A program made the translations under genes and the position numbers. From Roseicyclus sp. (GTDB lineage Bacteria; Pseudomonadota; Alphaproteobacteria; Rhodobacterales; Rhodobacteraceae), in assembly GCF_018402035.1 (NCBI RefSeq), contig NZ_JAGYJN010000001.1, positions 620,001 through 684,000 on the forward strand: DNA of 64,000 nucleotides. The letters are read 5' to 3'. Position 1 is the first letter of the stretch, and each line of letters starts with the position of its first letter. This document shows positions 36,804 through 45,586 of the stretch, in pieces. The notes below the pieces were generated by a model. That model saw only the letters and a program-made list of their open reading frames with translations. It searched no databases and was not told where the DNA came from.

Positions 36804-37532
36804 ATGAAACAGAAATTAGCGCTGCTTGACGCATCTTTCCGAGATGTGGCGCCCCTGAATATGGCCCGTCCGGCGGCAGAACAAATCTGCTCGGCGCTGC
36901 GGGCCGCGATCCTTAACATGCAGATCCGACCCGGTGCGCTGATTTCGGAAAACGAGGTTGGCCAAGTCTTTGGTGCCAGCCGCACGCCCGTGCGCGAAGC
37001 CTTTGCGCAATTGCGCGAAGACGGTCTGATCATGACCTGGCCAAGCCGGGGAACCTATGTCTCGAAGCTGTCCGAGCAGCAGATCATCGGCGCCCAATTC
37101 CTGCGTGAAGCCTTGGAAAGTGCTGTGGTCGAACGGCTCTGCACGCAAGGCTTGTCGCAGGACTCGCGCGAGAAAATTCTCGCGGTTCTCGAAAGCCAGC
37201 GCATCGCTGTCGCGGCTGGAGAGAAGCTGGAGTTCCAACAACTTGACGATCGTTTTCACCTTCTGCTCGCCGAAGCGACAGGCTTTGAGCGGATCGGAGG
37301 GCTGCTGTTGCGCGAAAAGTCGGCGCTGGATCGGTTACGTGTCTTGTCGCTCAACGACTCCGACCGCATGGGAGAGTTGTTGTCCGAGCATGAAGGCATC
37401 TTTAACGCCATCCAGAAAGGGGACAAGGACCAAGCCTTTGAGCGGATGCGCCAACATTTGCGCCGCGTGTTGGCAACGCTGTCGGACCTGGTCGCTGCGA
37501 ACCGCGATTTCTTCGAAGAGGCGGAGGTCTGA
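36804..37532 (+). CDS. GntR-family regulator, FadR/FCD type (hexuronate regulator candidate)
   Basis: This is a 242-residue protein. The winged helix includes LISENEVGQVFGASRTPVREAFAQLREDGLI (about residues 47-77). The C-terminal FCD helical domain contains FLREALESAVVERLC, LDDRFHLLLAEATGF and MRQHLRRVLATLSDL, whose Asp and His residues usually hold a metal next to the effector. It is the first gene before uxaC and uxuB and resembles UxuR/ExuR-type control of uronate genes. It is probably a repressor of both ATACCGGTAT-bearing promoters. Confidence 0.92.
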   Translation: MKQKLALLDASFRDVAPLNMARPAAEQICSALRAAILNMQIRPGALISENEVGQVFGASRTPVREAFAQLREDGLIMTWPSRGTYVSKLSEQQIIGAQFLREALESAVVERLCTQGLSQDSREKILAVLESQRIAVAAGEKLEFQQLDDRFHLLLAEATGFERIGGLLLREKSALDRLRVLSLNDSDRMGELLSEHEGIFNAIQKGDKDQAFERMRQHLRRVLATLSDLVAANRDFFEEAEV

Positions 37533-37535
37533 TCA

Positions 37536-38915
37536 ATGACAGCCGGCGTAATCCTCCCGTCAAGCGCCGCCGCTTTATACGCGCGCATCGCCGATCTTCC
37601 CATCGTGTCGCCGCATGGGCATTGCGACCCTGCGTGGTGGGCAACAAATGCCGCTTTTCCCAACCCCGCCGCGCTGTTGATCCAGCCCGATCACTATGTC
37701 TTTCGCATGCTCTATTCGCGCGGGGTACCGCTTGCCGCCTTAGGGATCGGCCCCGGCGGCGAAGACCATGATCCGCGCGCAGTGTTCCAGCTTCTCGCGC
37801 AGCATTGGGATGCGTTTCTTGGGACGCCGAGCCAGCAATGGATGGCGTTCACCCTGACCCAAACACTTCAGATCGATACCCCCCTCTCGCCGCGCACGGC
37901 GCAGGTGCTCTATGATGAGATCGCGGCGAAATTGGCGACGGATGCATTTCGGCCCCGCGCATTGTTCGACCGTTTCGGGATCGAGGTGCTGGCCACGACC
38001 GATCCGGCAACAGACCTGCTGTCACATCATGCCGCCATCGCCGCATCTGCTTGGCAGGGTCGGATCATTCCGACCTTCCGCCCAGATGATGTCTTGAACC
38101 CAACGCGCCCCAAGCATGCGGCCGCTTTGGCGCAATTGGCGCAGATCACCGGCCGCGACGTCGCGCATTATGGCAGCTTTTTGGATGCGCTGCGTGATCG
38201 GCGCGCGGCCTTTCGCGCCTTGGGTGCCACCGCGACAGACCATGATGTGCCAGAGCTTGCGACATGCTGGCTTGATCGCGACCAGATCGAGGCGCTTCAT
38301 GCGCAAGCCATGGCGGGCACATTGCGCAACGCTGAGGCCCGCGCCTATTACGGTCACATGCTGGTCGAGATGGCGCAGATGTCGGTTGACGATGGGCTGG
38401 TCATGCAGATCCATGCAGGCAGCCGCCGCAATACCAACGCGCCGCTATTTGCCAGCCATGGGCCAGACATGGGCGCAGACATCCCCGGTGTCATCGACTG
38501 GGTCGCTGGCATGGGGCCGCTGCTCAATCGCGTGGGCAACGCGCCAGAGCTCAAAGTGATCCTCTTCACACTCGACGAAAGCAGCTATGCCCGCGAACTT
38601 GCGCCAATGGTTGGCCATTGGCCCTGCCTTCGCCTTGGCCCACCTTGGTGGTTCCATGACAGTGTGAATGGCATCCGCCGTTACTTTGACCGGGTGGTGG
38701 AAACAGCGGGATATCACAATCTTTCGGGCTTCAATGATGATACCCGCGCTTTTCTGTCGATCCCGGCCCGGCATGACACATGGCGCCGCGCGGTTGCCCT
38801 ACACCTTGCAGGGCAGGTCGATTGTGGCATCCTTGCGCAAGCGGATGCTGAGCGGCTCGCCCCCTTCTTGGCGCGCGATCTTGCGCTTGATGCCTATGGC
38901 TTGCACGAAAGCTGA
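37536..38915 (+). CDS. uxaC: Glucuronate isomerase
   Basis: This is a 459-residue enzyme of the amidohydrolase-like UxaC family that converts D-glucuronate to D-fructuronate (and galacturonate to tagaturonate). VSPHGHCDPAWWA at residues 27-39 carries the HxH metal motif. LFDRFGIEVLATTDPATD and MQIHAGSRRNTN are also diagnostic. It begins 3 bases after the GntR stop and ends 3 bases before uxuB. Confidence 0.96.
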   Translation: MTAGVILPSSAAALYARIADLPIVSPHGHCDPAWWATNAAFPNPAALLIQPDHYVFRMLYSRGVPLAALGIGPGGEDHDPRAVFQLLAQHWDAFLGTPSQQWMAFTLTQTLQIDTPLSPRTAQVLYDEIAAKLATDAFRPRALFDRFGIEVLATTDPATDLLSHHAAIAASAWQGRIIPTFRPDDVLNPTRPKHAAALAQLAQITGRDVAHYGSFLDALRDRRAAFRALGATATDHDVPELATCWLDRDQIEALHAQAMAGTLRNAEARAYYGHMLVEMAQMSVDDGLVMQIHAGSRRNTNAPLFASHGPDMGADIPGVIDWVAGMGPLLNRVGNAPELKVILFTLDESSYARELAPMVGHWPCLRLGPPWWFHDSVNGIRRYFDRVVETAGYHNLSGFNDDTRAFLSIPARHDTWRRAVALHLAGQVDCGILAQADAERLAPFLARDLALDAYGLHES

Positions 38916-38918
38916 GAC

Positions 38919-40211
38919 ATGCCCCGCATCCTGCACCTTGGCCTTGGCAATTTTCATCGCGCGCATCAGGCGTGGTATACCGCGATGGCGGGCGACTGGA
39001 GCGTGACAGGCGTCGTGATGGGCAATGCCGCGCTTTACGCAGCGCTGGTGGCGCAGGGCGGTGCCTATCACCTCGGCATTCGAGGGGCCGATGGGCTACA
39101 TATTCAAAAGATCGCCGTCCATGACCGGTTGCTTCTTGCGCAGGCCGCGCCACAGGCGGTGGTTGCCGCAATCGCCGATCCCGAAGTGCATATCATCACC
39201 CTGACCGTCACCGAGAAAGGCTATGGCTTGGGGGCGGATGGGCGATTGGACCTTAAATCTCCCGCGATTGCGGCGGATCTGACACAAGATCCGCGCAGCG
39301 CGATTGGGCTTCTGGCCCATGGGCTTGCCCTGCGATCTACGCCGGTCACGGTCATCAGCTGCGACAATGTCTCGGGCAATGGTCACAAATTGCGCGCGGC
39401 AATCACCGACTTCGCCCGCGCAGCCGGGTTGCGGCTTTCCGTGGACATCCGTTTCCCCGACACGATGGTTGATCGGATCACGCCGGCGACCACTGACGCG
39501 ATCCGGTCCGAGATCGAAGCCGCCAGCGGCGCAACCGATCCGGCCGCCGTACTGACCGAAGCCTTTTCTGAATGGATCATCGAAGATGATTTCGCAGGGC
39601 CCCGACCCGCGTGGGAGAACGCGGGGGTCGAAATCGTCCCTGATGTGGTGCCCTATGAAGTGCGCAAGCTGCGACTATTGAATGCCGCGCATTCCTATCT
39701 TGCCTATGCGGGCCTGCTTGCCGGCTATCGCTATGTCCATGAGGCAATCGCAGACACCGCATTACGTGCGGCGGTTGAACAGCTCTGGAACGAGGCGCAG
39801 GCAACCCTGCCTGACAATGTGCAGGCCTCAACCCCTGCTTATCGCGCGGCTTTGGTTGAACGCTTCGCGGTTGCCGAAATGCGCCATGAACTGGCGCAAA
39901 TCGCCTGCGACGGCAGCCTTAAGCTGCGGGAACGGATCGTGCCATTGTTGACCGGCGCATCCGATGCGCCGCAAGCCCGCCGAGCCTTGGCGGCATGGAT
40001 CGCCTTTGTCGTTTGGAAACGGGACCGGGGCGAAAGGTTGCAAGATCCAAACGCAAATCAGATCGCCGCGCTCTTGGCCGCAAACCTCGACACTTGGTCG
40101 CTGTGCAAATCACTCATGGGGTTGATCGGCCTGCCGGATGCGCCTTTGGAATGGCATGCGGCGCTCGTGTCCGATGTGGACAAGCTGATTGGGAACGGCC
40201 CTGTCGCCTAA
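38919..40211 (+). CDS. uxuB: Fructuronate reductase / mannitol dehydrogenase family
   Basis: This is a 430-residue polyol dehydrogenase-like enzyme. The N-terminal cofactor loop is LGLGNFHRAHQAWY and the family signature is YEVRKLRLLNAAHSYLAY, with the catalytic Lys. In this operon it most likely reduces D-fructuronate to D-mannonate, linking UxaC and UxuA. Mannitol or arabinitol dehydrogenase activity is the alternative, as the family is broad. Confidence 0.9.
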   Translation: MPRILHLGLGNFHRAHQAWYTAMAGDWSVTGVVMGNAALYAALVAQGGAYHLGIRGADGLHIQKIAVHDRLLLAQAAPQAVVAAIADPEVHIITLTVTEKGYGLGADGRLDLKSPAIAADLTQDPRSAIGLLAHGLALRSTPVTVISCDNVSGNGHKLRAAITDFARAAGLRLSVDIRFPDTMVDRITPATTDAIRSEIEAASGATDPAAVLTEAFSEWIIEDDFAGPRPAWENAGVEIVPDVVPYEVRKLRLLNAAHSYLAYAGLLAGYRYVHEAIADTALRAAVEQLWNEAQATLPDNVQASTPAYRAALVERFAVAEMRHELAQIACDGSLKLRERIVPLLTGASDAPQARRALAAWIAFVVWKRDRGERLQDPNANQIAALLAANLDTWSLCKSLMGLIGLPDAPLEWHAALVSDVDKLIGNGPVA

Positions 40212-40395
40212 ACCAAGCGCTCTGGCACCGTACGAATGAGCAGCGTTCACCTCGGGCACCACCGCGGCTTTCGAGACATCAACAGGTGCAAACCTTAGCG
40301 CGGTAGCTTATTGCGATATCTCTGGTCGCGACGGGTTCGAAAGCGGCTCTCAGCCATGGGCCTTGGTTCGCAACAGCGCGACCGGCATGATCCCC

Positions 40396-40812
40396 CTATC
40401 CACGCGCGCCGGTGAAATTCAGCATCCAAGGCGTGCCAAAACGGTCAGTGAACATTGCAAAGCACTCGGCCCATGGCGTCTCACCGGGCGGCACGGGGAT
40501 GTCGGTTGCCCCCTCCGCCAGCGCTGCAAAGATCCTCTCGAACGCGTCCGCCGAGGGCGTCTCGATCTGGACGCGGAAGCCCTGTGGCCGCTCATACATC
40601 TCTTCGGAATTGTCGGACGCCATCATCAGCGTATCGCCAAGCCGCATCGCAAGGTTCATCACCAAATCGTCGCCGCCGGGCATCCGGTCTTCCGGCGCTG
40701 CGTCCTTGTTCAAAAACACCCCCTCGATGGTGCCGCCCAGCGTCTTCGCGTAAAGGGTCATGGCCTCAAGGCAGTCGCCCTTGAAGAACAGATAGAGTTG
40801 TGGGGTCATCAT
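40396..40812 (-). CDS. VOC-family PhnB-like protein
   Basis: This is a 138-residue small single-module VOC protein. TPQLYLFFKGDCLEAMTLYAKTLGG, LGDTLMMASDN and WAECFAMFTDRFGTPWMLNF match the PhnB/glyoxalase-like group (often labelled 3-demethylubiquinone methyltransferase-like). Its function is not established. It is divergent from a MarR gene across a 118-bp gap with a 12-bp palindrome, so MarR probably controls it. Confidence 0.85.
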   Translation of the reverse strand: MMTPQLYLFFKGDCLEAMTLYAKTLGGTIEGVFLNKDAAPEDRMPGGDDLVMNLAMRLGDTLMMASDNSEEMYERPQGFRVQIETPSADAFERIFAALAEGATDIPVPPGETPWAECFAMFTDRFGTPWMLNFTGARG

Positions 40813-40913
40813 GGGGCCTTTACCTTTCGCGTCACTTGGCCATCGCCACCCTTTCGGCCTTGGCCGATGAAAGGGTCAACGATGGCGTACTGCATTGATC
40901 ATGTCCGATTTAA

Positions 40914-40925
40914 GTTGATATCAAC
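40914..40925. promoter_or_regulatory. Putative MarR operator GTTGATATCAAC
   Basis: This perfect 12-bp palindrome sits five bases before the MarR start and within the divergent gap to the VOC gene. MarR proteins bind such AT-centred palindromes and usually repress themselves and their neighbour. Confidence 0.6.
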
Positions 40926-40930
40926 ATATC

Positions 40931-41431
40931 ATGCCAGAATCCACGCGAAAGACACTCGATCGCGCGATTGTTGCAGATGTCGCGCAAACCTGCCTGTGCC
41001 TGCACACGCAGCGCGCGGCGCGTGCCTTGGCGCGGCTCTTTGACATGGCGCTGCGCCCCTTTGGGCTCAACAATGGGCAATTCTCGCTGTTGATGGCGCT
41101 GAACGCGCCCGAACCCCCAACCATTGGCCGTCTGGCAGAGTTCCTCGCGATGGACCGCACCTCGCTTACCGCGGCGCTCAAGCCGCTGGAGCGGCGCGGC
41201 CTTGTGCGGGTCGAGCCGGACAAGACCGACCGCCGCGCGCGGATCGTGCACATCACACAATCCGGCTTGGATGCCTTGACGGCGGCGCTGCCGGTATGGC
41301 GCGACACCCATGCACAGCTCGACGCGGCCTTGGGCGGGGATGCGCCGCAACGCCTGCGCGCCGATCTGGGCCATGTGCTTCGTGCCACGACGCTTGCAGG
41401 TGATGCGCGCACAGACAAACCGGCACCCTAG
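40931..41431 (+). CDS. MarR-family transcriptional regulator
   Basis: This is a 166-residue protein. The winged helix runs through NGQFSLLMALNAPEPPTIGRLAEFLAMDRTSLTAALKPLERRGLV (about residues 52-98), and the wing carries DKTDRRARIVHIT with the Asp-Arg pair typical of MarR. No clear ribosome site precedes the ATG, so translation may be leaderless. Its probable target is the divergent VOC gene. Confidence 0.9.
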   Translation: MPESTRKTLDRAIVADVAQTCLCLHTQRAARALARLFDMALRPFGLNNGQFSLLMALNAPEPPTIGRLAEFLAMDRTSLTAALKPLERRGLVRVEPDKTDRRARIVHITQSGLDALTAALPVWRDTHAQLDAALGGDAPQRLRADLGHVLRATTLAGDARTDKPAP

Positions 41432-41955
41432 CCCTCGGGCGGCCTTAACGCGGAACCAGCGCGCGCATGCGAGCCCACCGAGCGTTGCACATTGCGCATA
41501 AAGGCGCGCGCCAATGTTGCGGCGCTGACACCCGCTGCCACCTTCGCTACGATGCGCGCAGGCTATCAGCTAAGTTGGCCTTGCAATTTATGCAACCTAG
41601 CAAGCCCCATATGCGGCGCGCTGCATAAATAGTGAGTGCCAGAGCGCCCCAATAAAGCAGCGGTGACTTGCGGCCATACGACTGTTGCAAAAAATTTCAG
41701 CAAACAACAAACAACAAAACGACATAAAATATCTTATGATAGAAGTTTTGACCCTAAATTTCGTTTATTAAATCTGATATTATATCCCATTGTGATACCA
41801 AAATACGCCGAAGCAGAGCTTCGCTGGGGATCACAATTGCTAGATGCAGCCGCTTTTTGCTACCAAAACTTCTGGAAATCGTCCAAAGAAAAAGCGAACA
41901 TTGCACGCTAGGCTGTTCCCCTGCGGTTTCATTACCGCATATCAATTGGTGTATT
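41432..41955. other. Long non-coding A+T-rich spacer
   Basis: This 524-bp region lies between marR and the next gene. It becomes very A+T-rich from 41640 on. It contains the near-palindrome TATGCGGCGCGCTGCATA near 41611-41628 and a small hairpin TGCGGT-N6-ACCGCA at 41922-41939. The 91-residue ORF at 41636 shows no family features, so it is not called. The region probably holds promoters for the downstream group. Confidence 0.4.
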
Positions 41956-42246
41956 TTGGGCAATCAACTTTTAAAGGCGGTCAGCCGATTGCGGGCGACG
42001 CTTCTCGAGATGGAGGCAGACCTCGGGTTAACGACTTTGACCGAGGCCGAAAAGACTGTGCTTGCCGCAGCCGTGCTTGCAGCCGACCACGATGGGATCT
42101 TCGAAATCAGCGTATTGCAAAGCCAGTCAATGGTTGCGCAGATGTCCCACAGTACCTTTTTTCGTGTGATCCGCACCCTCGGAGAGAAGGGGCTCATCTA
42201 TCGCATGACGGACGAGAAGCGCTCCTTGTACCGTCTCAAGGCATAG
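41956..42246 (+). CDS. Small winged-helix regulator
   Basis: This is a protein of about 96 residues. LTTLTEAEKTVLAAAVLAADHDGIFEI is followed by a recognition-type helix STFFRVIRTLGEKGLIYRMTDEKRSLYRL, a winged-helix pattern as in MarR-like regulators. The start is uncertain. A TTG at 41956 keeps the helix LLKAVSRLRATLLEMEADLG, while an ATG at 42010 would shorten the protein to 78 residues. The track start at 41857 adds sequence of no clear character. It precedes a membrane gene and the Wzz-like gene, so it may control that envelope group. Confidence 0.55.
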   Translation: MGNQLLKAVSRLRATLLEMEADLGLTTLTEAEKTVLAAAVLAADHDGIFEISVLQSQSMVAQMSHSTFFRVIRTLGEKGLIYRMTDEKRSLYRLKA

Positions 42247-42292
42247 CGTCCGACCACGGGTGCCATCACCGATCTGTTGCGCGGTCGCTGTC

Positions 42293-42844
42293 ATGAAGCT
42301 GACAGACGCGCTGACGCATCTCTTGATCACCGTACTTTTGTCGCTGTGCTATGCGCTGTCTTTCGAGGCCGTCAAAACCCTCTCCAATCCTGTGCAAGCA
42401 TTGCTGGGGCTTGCTAACCCACAGGCGAGCCTTTTGTTCTTCCCGCATGGCGTTCGCGTCGTTGCAGCCTACTTGTTCGGCTGGCGAAGCGTCGCCTACC
42501 TTTTTCCAGTAAAGCTTTGCTACGCGACATGGGTTTTCCCAGAGGCAGAGCTGGCAGCGCAAGCCGTGACCGCGCTGACCGCGCAGATAGGGTGCGTCCT
42601 GGCGTTTGTTTGCATGGCGAAACTCGGCATCATCGCGCGCGACTGGACCTGCGCAATGATGCCTTGGAAAAGCTTGCTTATATGCGGCTGCGCGGCTGCG
42701 GCATTCAACGCGCTCTTCGTTTTCCTACTTTCCAACTACAGCAGCTTCGCAACCGCCAAGCATTTTCTTGGTGATATCGCCGGCCTCGCCTCTGTCATGG
42801 TCATCTTCATGGCAGGCTTTCGCGCTTGGCGCCTTCGGGCTTGA
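42293..42844 (+). CDS. Integral membrane protein with MASE1-like features
   Basis: This is a 183-residue protein with five or six hydrophobic segments and little soluble sequence. LLFFPHGVRVVAAYLFGWRSVAYLFPV resembles the sensor-type MASE1 domain entry, where LP-G-R-x(6)-FGWR-like blocks are common, but no signalling output domain is attached. The ATG at 42293 (MKLTDALTHLLI) is chosen. Function is unknown. It lies between a small regulator and a Wzz-like gene. Confidence 0.55.
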   Translation: MKLTDALTHLLITVLLSLCYALSFEAVKTLSNPVQALLGLANPQASLLFFPHGVRVVAAYLFGWRSVAYLFPVKLCYATWVFPEAELAAQAVTALTAQIGCVLAFVCMAKLGIIARDWTCAMMPWKSLLICGCAAAAFNALFVFLLSNYSSFATAKHFLGDIAGLASVMVIFMAGFRAWRLRA

Positions 42845-42869
42845 CCGAAAAACATATTACTGCCATTTC

Positions 42870-42889
42870 GATACCAAATCGGGGGTATC
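42870..42889. repeat. Inverted repeat GATACC-N8-GGTATC upstream of the Wzz-like gene
   Basis: GATACC and GGTATC flank an 8-base spacer 128 bases before the Wzz-like start, in a strongly A+T-rich spacer. It may be a regulator site. Confidence 0.4.
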
Positions 42890-43017
42890 ATGAGACAAAA
42901 ATATCTCAAAATGCACTGTTTTTTATTATTTTTGTGATATTTGGATCTCTGGCTTCAACTATCAGTTATGTAGTTTTGATTCTATCTTCCCTGCAATATT
43001 GATGCGGATGTGACACC

Positions 43018-44469
43018 ATGAAAGATGGCATTGCCAATGATCAGCCCTCAGCAATGGATGATGAGATTGATCTCAGCCATCTCGCCCGAACCATTTGGCG
43101 CGGGCGCGGTGTGATCATTGCCACGGTTTTGGCCTCGGTACTGCTTGTGTCAGCTTACGCAATCTTTGATCAATATAGAAAATCTTCGGTTAAATTTGTT
43201 CAATCTTTCGTTTCGCTCAGCGGGATCGTCGATCAGCAATACCCCAACGGATCATCATTCTCGCCATCTGACCTCGTGTCCGAGGAAGTGCTGTCCGAGG
43301 TGATCACCTCGCTTGATTTGCAGGGTGTCAGCGCAGATGCATTGCGGCGCGCTGTTACGGTCCAATTTGGCCACCCTGATACAAACCAAATTCGTATGGA
43401 GTGGCAGGCAACAATTCAAGCTGCTGTCGATCAAAATGCAAGCGCGGCTGAATTAACTGAGATTAACACCCGCTATTCGGACCGGCTTGCAAGATTGAAT
43501 ACCACCTCTGTGTCGATACAGGTGAACTTTGCGCTGTTAAACCTTGATAGCGGTGCGGCGATCATTATTGCTGAGGCTATTCCAGCCGCATGGCAAAAGG
43601 TATTTGTTGAAGTCTATAGCTTTACAGCACCGCCAGAACTTATTCCAGTCAGTGGTCTTTCCCCACCGCGCGATCTATCAACGACACGCAGCCTATTGGA
43701 AGCGCAGCAGTTTCTTGTCGCCGTGAAGCAGATTGCTACCGTCGCGAGCGATGATCCGCGGTTGTCATCGTTGCGCGCTAAAGGGGGTATTAATACCGCA
43801 GAGCTACAGTTCCAAATTGAACGGTTTAATTCATTCTATCTGAACCCGTTGTTGAGTGGTTCAGTGCAAAGCGACGATAGCTTTGCTGCCGTTCGGCTGC
43901 AGCAGTTGCGGCGTGAGCGCTCTCGGATCGCCTCCCTCCAAGACGCGACGAATGCTAGAATTGACCAGTTGGCCAGCCTGCGCGGCAGAGGTGCATCGGA
44001 TAGCGGGTTTATGCCAAATGGGGGAGAGAGGAATAGCACGATGCTATCGCTTGATAATAGCGGATTGGCGTCTGTTATCGATCTTGCACAACAAGCTCAG
44101 CTCAACCAATATGTGATACTTCTGTTTGAGCGCACTTGGGAACTTACAGAGCAGCTTGCGGAGGTGGACTTTCAAATTGCGCAGCTCACGAGCGAGTCTT
44201 ACTCGGGCCTAGATGTGACCGACGAAGCAGAGGTTGCTTTCGCCAACTTATCCCAGCAAATTGAAGCCTTGTTCTCTCGTCTTATGGATGAAGAAATCCA
44301 AGGGATAGGTGTTCTTTACGCCACCCAAGTCCCCCCGCAAGTGTACTCAAACTGGGAACAAACCTCGCAACGGTTTTCGCTGCTTTTTGCGCTGGCCATC
44401 GTTCTTGGGGTGATGCTGGGGTCGGCTACCGTTTTGATCAGAGGTTCAATCGCAAGATCTACCCAGTGA
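43018..44469 (+). CDS. Wzz-like chain-length-determinant membrane protein
   Basis: This is a 483-residue protein. One N-terminal helix (about residues 35-54, GVIIATVLASVLLVSAYAIF) and one C-terminal helix (about 455-475, LLFALAIVLGVMLGSATVLI) flank a long coiled, mostly periplasmic domain. This is the Wzz/BcsE-like co-polymerase topology used in polysaccharide export and chain-length control. No kinase domain is present, so it is not a full Wzc. The next gene, 27 bases downstream, encodes an LptA-like protein. Confidence in the topology is higher than in the exact role. Confidence 0.7.
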   Translation: MKDGIANDQPSAMDDEIDLSHLARTIWRGRGVIIATVLASVLLVSAYAIFDQYRKSSVKFVQSFVSLSGIVDQQYPNGSSFSPSDLVSEEVLSEVITSLDLQGVSADALRRAVTVQFGHPDTNQIRMEWQATIQAAVDQNASAAELTEINTRYSDRLARLNTTSVSIQVNFALLNLDSGAAIIIAEAIPAAWQKVFVEVYSFTAPPELIPVSGLSPPRDLSTTRSLLEAQQFLVAVKQIATVASDDPRLSSLRAKGGINTAELQFQIERFNSFYLNPLLSGSVQSDDSFAAVRLQQLRRERSRIASLQDATNARIDQLASLRGRGASDSGFMPNGGERNSTMLSLDNSGLASVIDLAQQAQLNQYVILLFERTWELTEQLAEVDFQIAQLTSESYSGLDVTDEAEVAFANLSQQIEALFSRLMDEEIQGIGVLYATQVPPQVYSNWEQTSQRFSLLFALAIVLGVMLGSATVLIRGSIARSTQ

Positions 44470-44496
44470 AAGATCACTCGTATCTGAATTGAGGCG

Positions 44497-45045
44497 ATGG
44501 TGGTACACGACGGATCAGATGCGAGCAAAGCGGTTCAGCTCAATAAGTGCGCCCTTATTGCATCTGTTTTGTGCTGTGCGCTTTCGGTTGCGCCCTCTGC
44601 AACGCTCGCACAAAACGAAGCACAATCGCAACTCGATGGCGATCAAGAAAACTTACCAATAGAAATTCAATCACACATTCTTGAATTCTTTCGATCCCAA
44701 AATGTCGCGACATTCAAAGGCGCTGTGGTAGCACAGCAAGGGGCGTTGATGATCACCGCCGAAACGCTGATCTTGCACTTTTCTGGCTCTGCAGATGGAC
44801 AGAGGTTGAACGAGATCTTCGGTGAAGGTGGCGTATCAATATCACAAGGTGAGGGCACCGCCAAAGGCGCGGCACTGCATTATCCGCTCGATAGTGGCTT
44901 TGCAACATTATCGGGCGATGTTGAAGTGCGTGAAGGGCCATCCACTTTCACGGGTGATCGAGCGACCTTTAACGTCGAAACAGGCAACAGCGTCCTTGAA
45001 GGATCGGTGAAGGCAATTTTTGTCCCGGATGCGCGCATCCCATAG
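44497..45045 (+). CDS. Stand-alone LptA/OstA-like periplasmic protein
   Basis: This is a 182-residue exported protein. A signal peptide (ALIASVLCCALSVAPSATLA) precedes a beta-jellyroll-like repeat pattern: FKGAVVAQQGALMITAETLIL, FGEGGVSISQGEGTAKGAALHY, LSGDVEVREGPSTFTGDRATFNVETG. This is the OstA/LptA pattern of LPS transport bridge proteins. GAGG precedes the ATG. It is separate from the lptF/lptG genes and is paired with the Wzz-like gene, so it may serve another lipid-linked glycan route, or it could be the genome's LptA. Confidence 0.72.
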   Translation: MVVHDGSDASKAVQLNKCALIASVLCCALSVAPSATLAQNEAQSQLDGDQENLPIEIQSHILEFFRSQNVATFKGAVVAQQGALMITAETLILHFSGSADGQRLNEIFGEGGVSISQGEGTAKGAALHYPLDSGFATLSGDVEVREGPSTFTGDRATFNVETGNSVLEGSVKAIFVPDARIP

Positions 45046-45172
45046 CGGATCATGCGCGGCCCCTGTCAGAACCACTCCGCTGCCCGCCATGCCACAAAAC
45101 CCACAGAAACCGCCCTTGCGCTTTTCCGATTGGGCGAGCCTCTGATAGGCTACGCGCAGAGGTGCAATCACC

Positions 45173-45520
45173 ATGCCGCAGCCGCAAGATGACGATCCCG
45201 TCACCGCGATCCGCAATATTGGGCCCGCCATGGCGGCCGATATGGCGCGCGCGGGCATCACCACTGCCACCGCCTTGCGCGCGATGGGCGCGGATGCCGC
45301 CTATGGCGCGATGATCACGGCAGGAACACGGCCGCATTTCATCGGCTATTACGTGCTGCACATGGCGCTACAGGGCCGGCCGTGGAATGATTGCAAAGGG
45401 GCGGAAAAGGCCGCGCTGCGCGCAAGTTTCGATGCGCTCAAAGCCGCGCTCGCCGATCCGCTGAATGACAGCGCCTTTGAGCGGCACCTAGATGAAATCG
45501 GGACAGGACGCAGGCGTTAA
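45173..45520 (+). CDS. TfoX C-terminal-domain protein
   Basis: This is a 115-residue protein. AIRNIGPAMAADMARAGITTATALRAMGADAAY is the helix-hairpin-helix start of the TfoX/Sxy C-terminal domain. The rest (FIGYYVLHMALQGRPWNDC) completes that domain. There is no TfoX N-terminal domain. Such short proteins are common, and a competence role is not shown. It is convergent with ndk, with a terminator in between. Confidence 0.88.
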   Translation: MPQPQDDDPVTAIRNIGPAMAADMARAGITTATALRAMGADAAYGAMITAGTRPHFIGYYVLHMALQGRPWNDCKGAEKAALRASFDALKAALADPLNDSAFERHLDEIGTGRRR

Positions 45521-45526
45521 CCCGAT

Positions 45527-45557
45527 AAAAAAAGGGGCCGCCCGGCTGGGCGACCCC
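45527..45557 (-). terminator. Rho-independent terminator of ndk (possibly bidirectional)
   Basis: GGGGTCGCCC and GGGCGGCCCC (one G-U pair) are followed by seven Ts on the minus strand, 30 bases after the ndk stop. It also lies just after the convergent TfoX-domain gene. Confidence 0.9.
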
Positions 45558-45586
45558 GTGATCATGATCGCAACGATCAGCCTGAT

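Noticed and set aside
40212-40395. Possible gene remnant after uxuB
   Set aside because: No reading frame with family motifs and no terminator-like hairpin was found. It is left as a plain spacer.
41636-41911. 91-residue ORF in the A+T-rich spacer
   Set aside because: It has no recognised motif, no clear ribosome site and mixed composition. It is likely a chance ORF.
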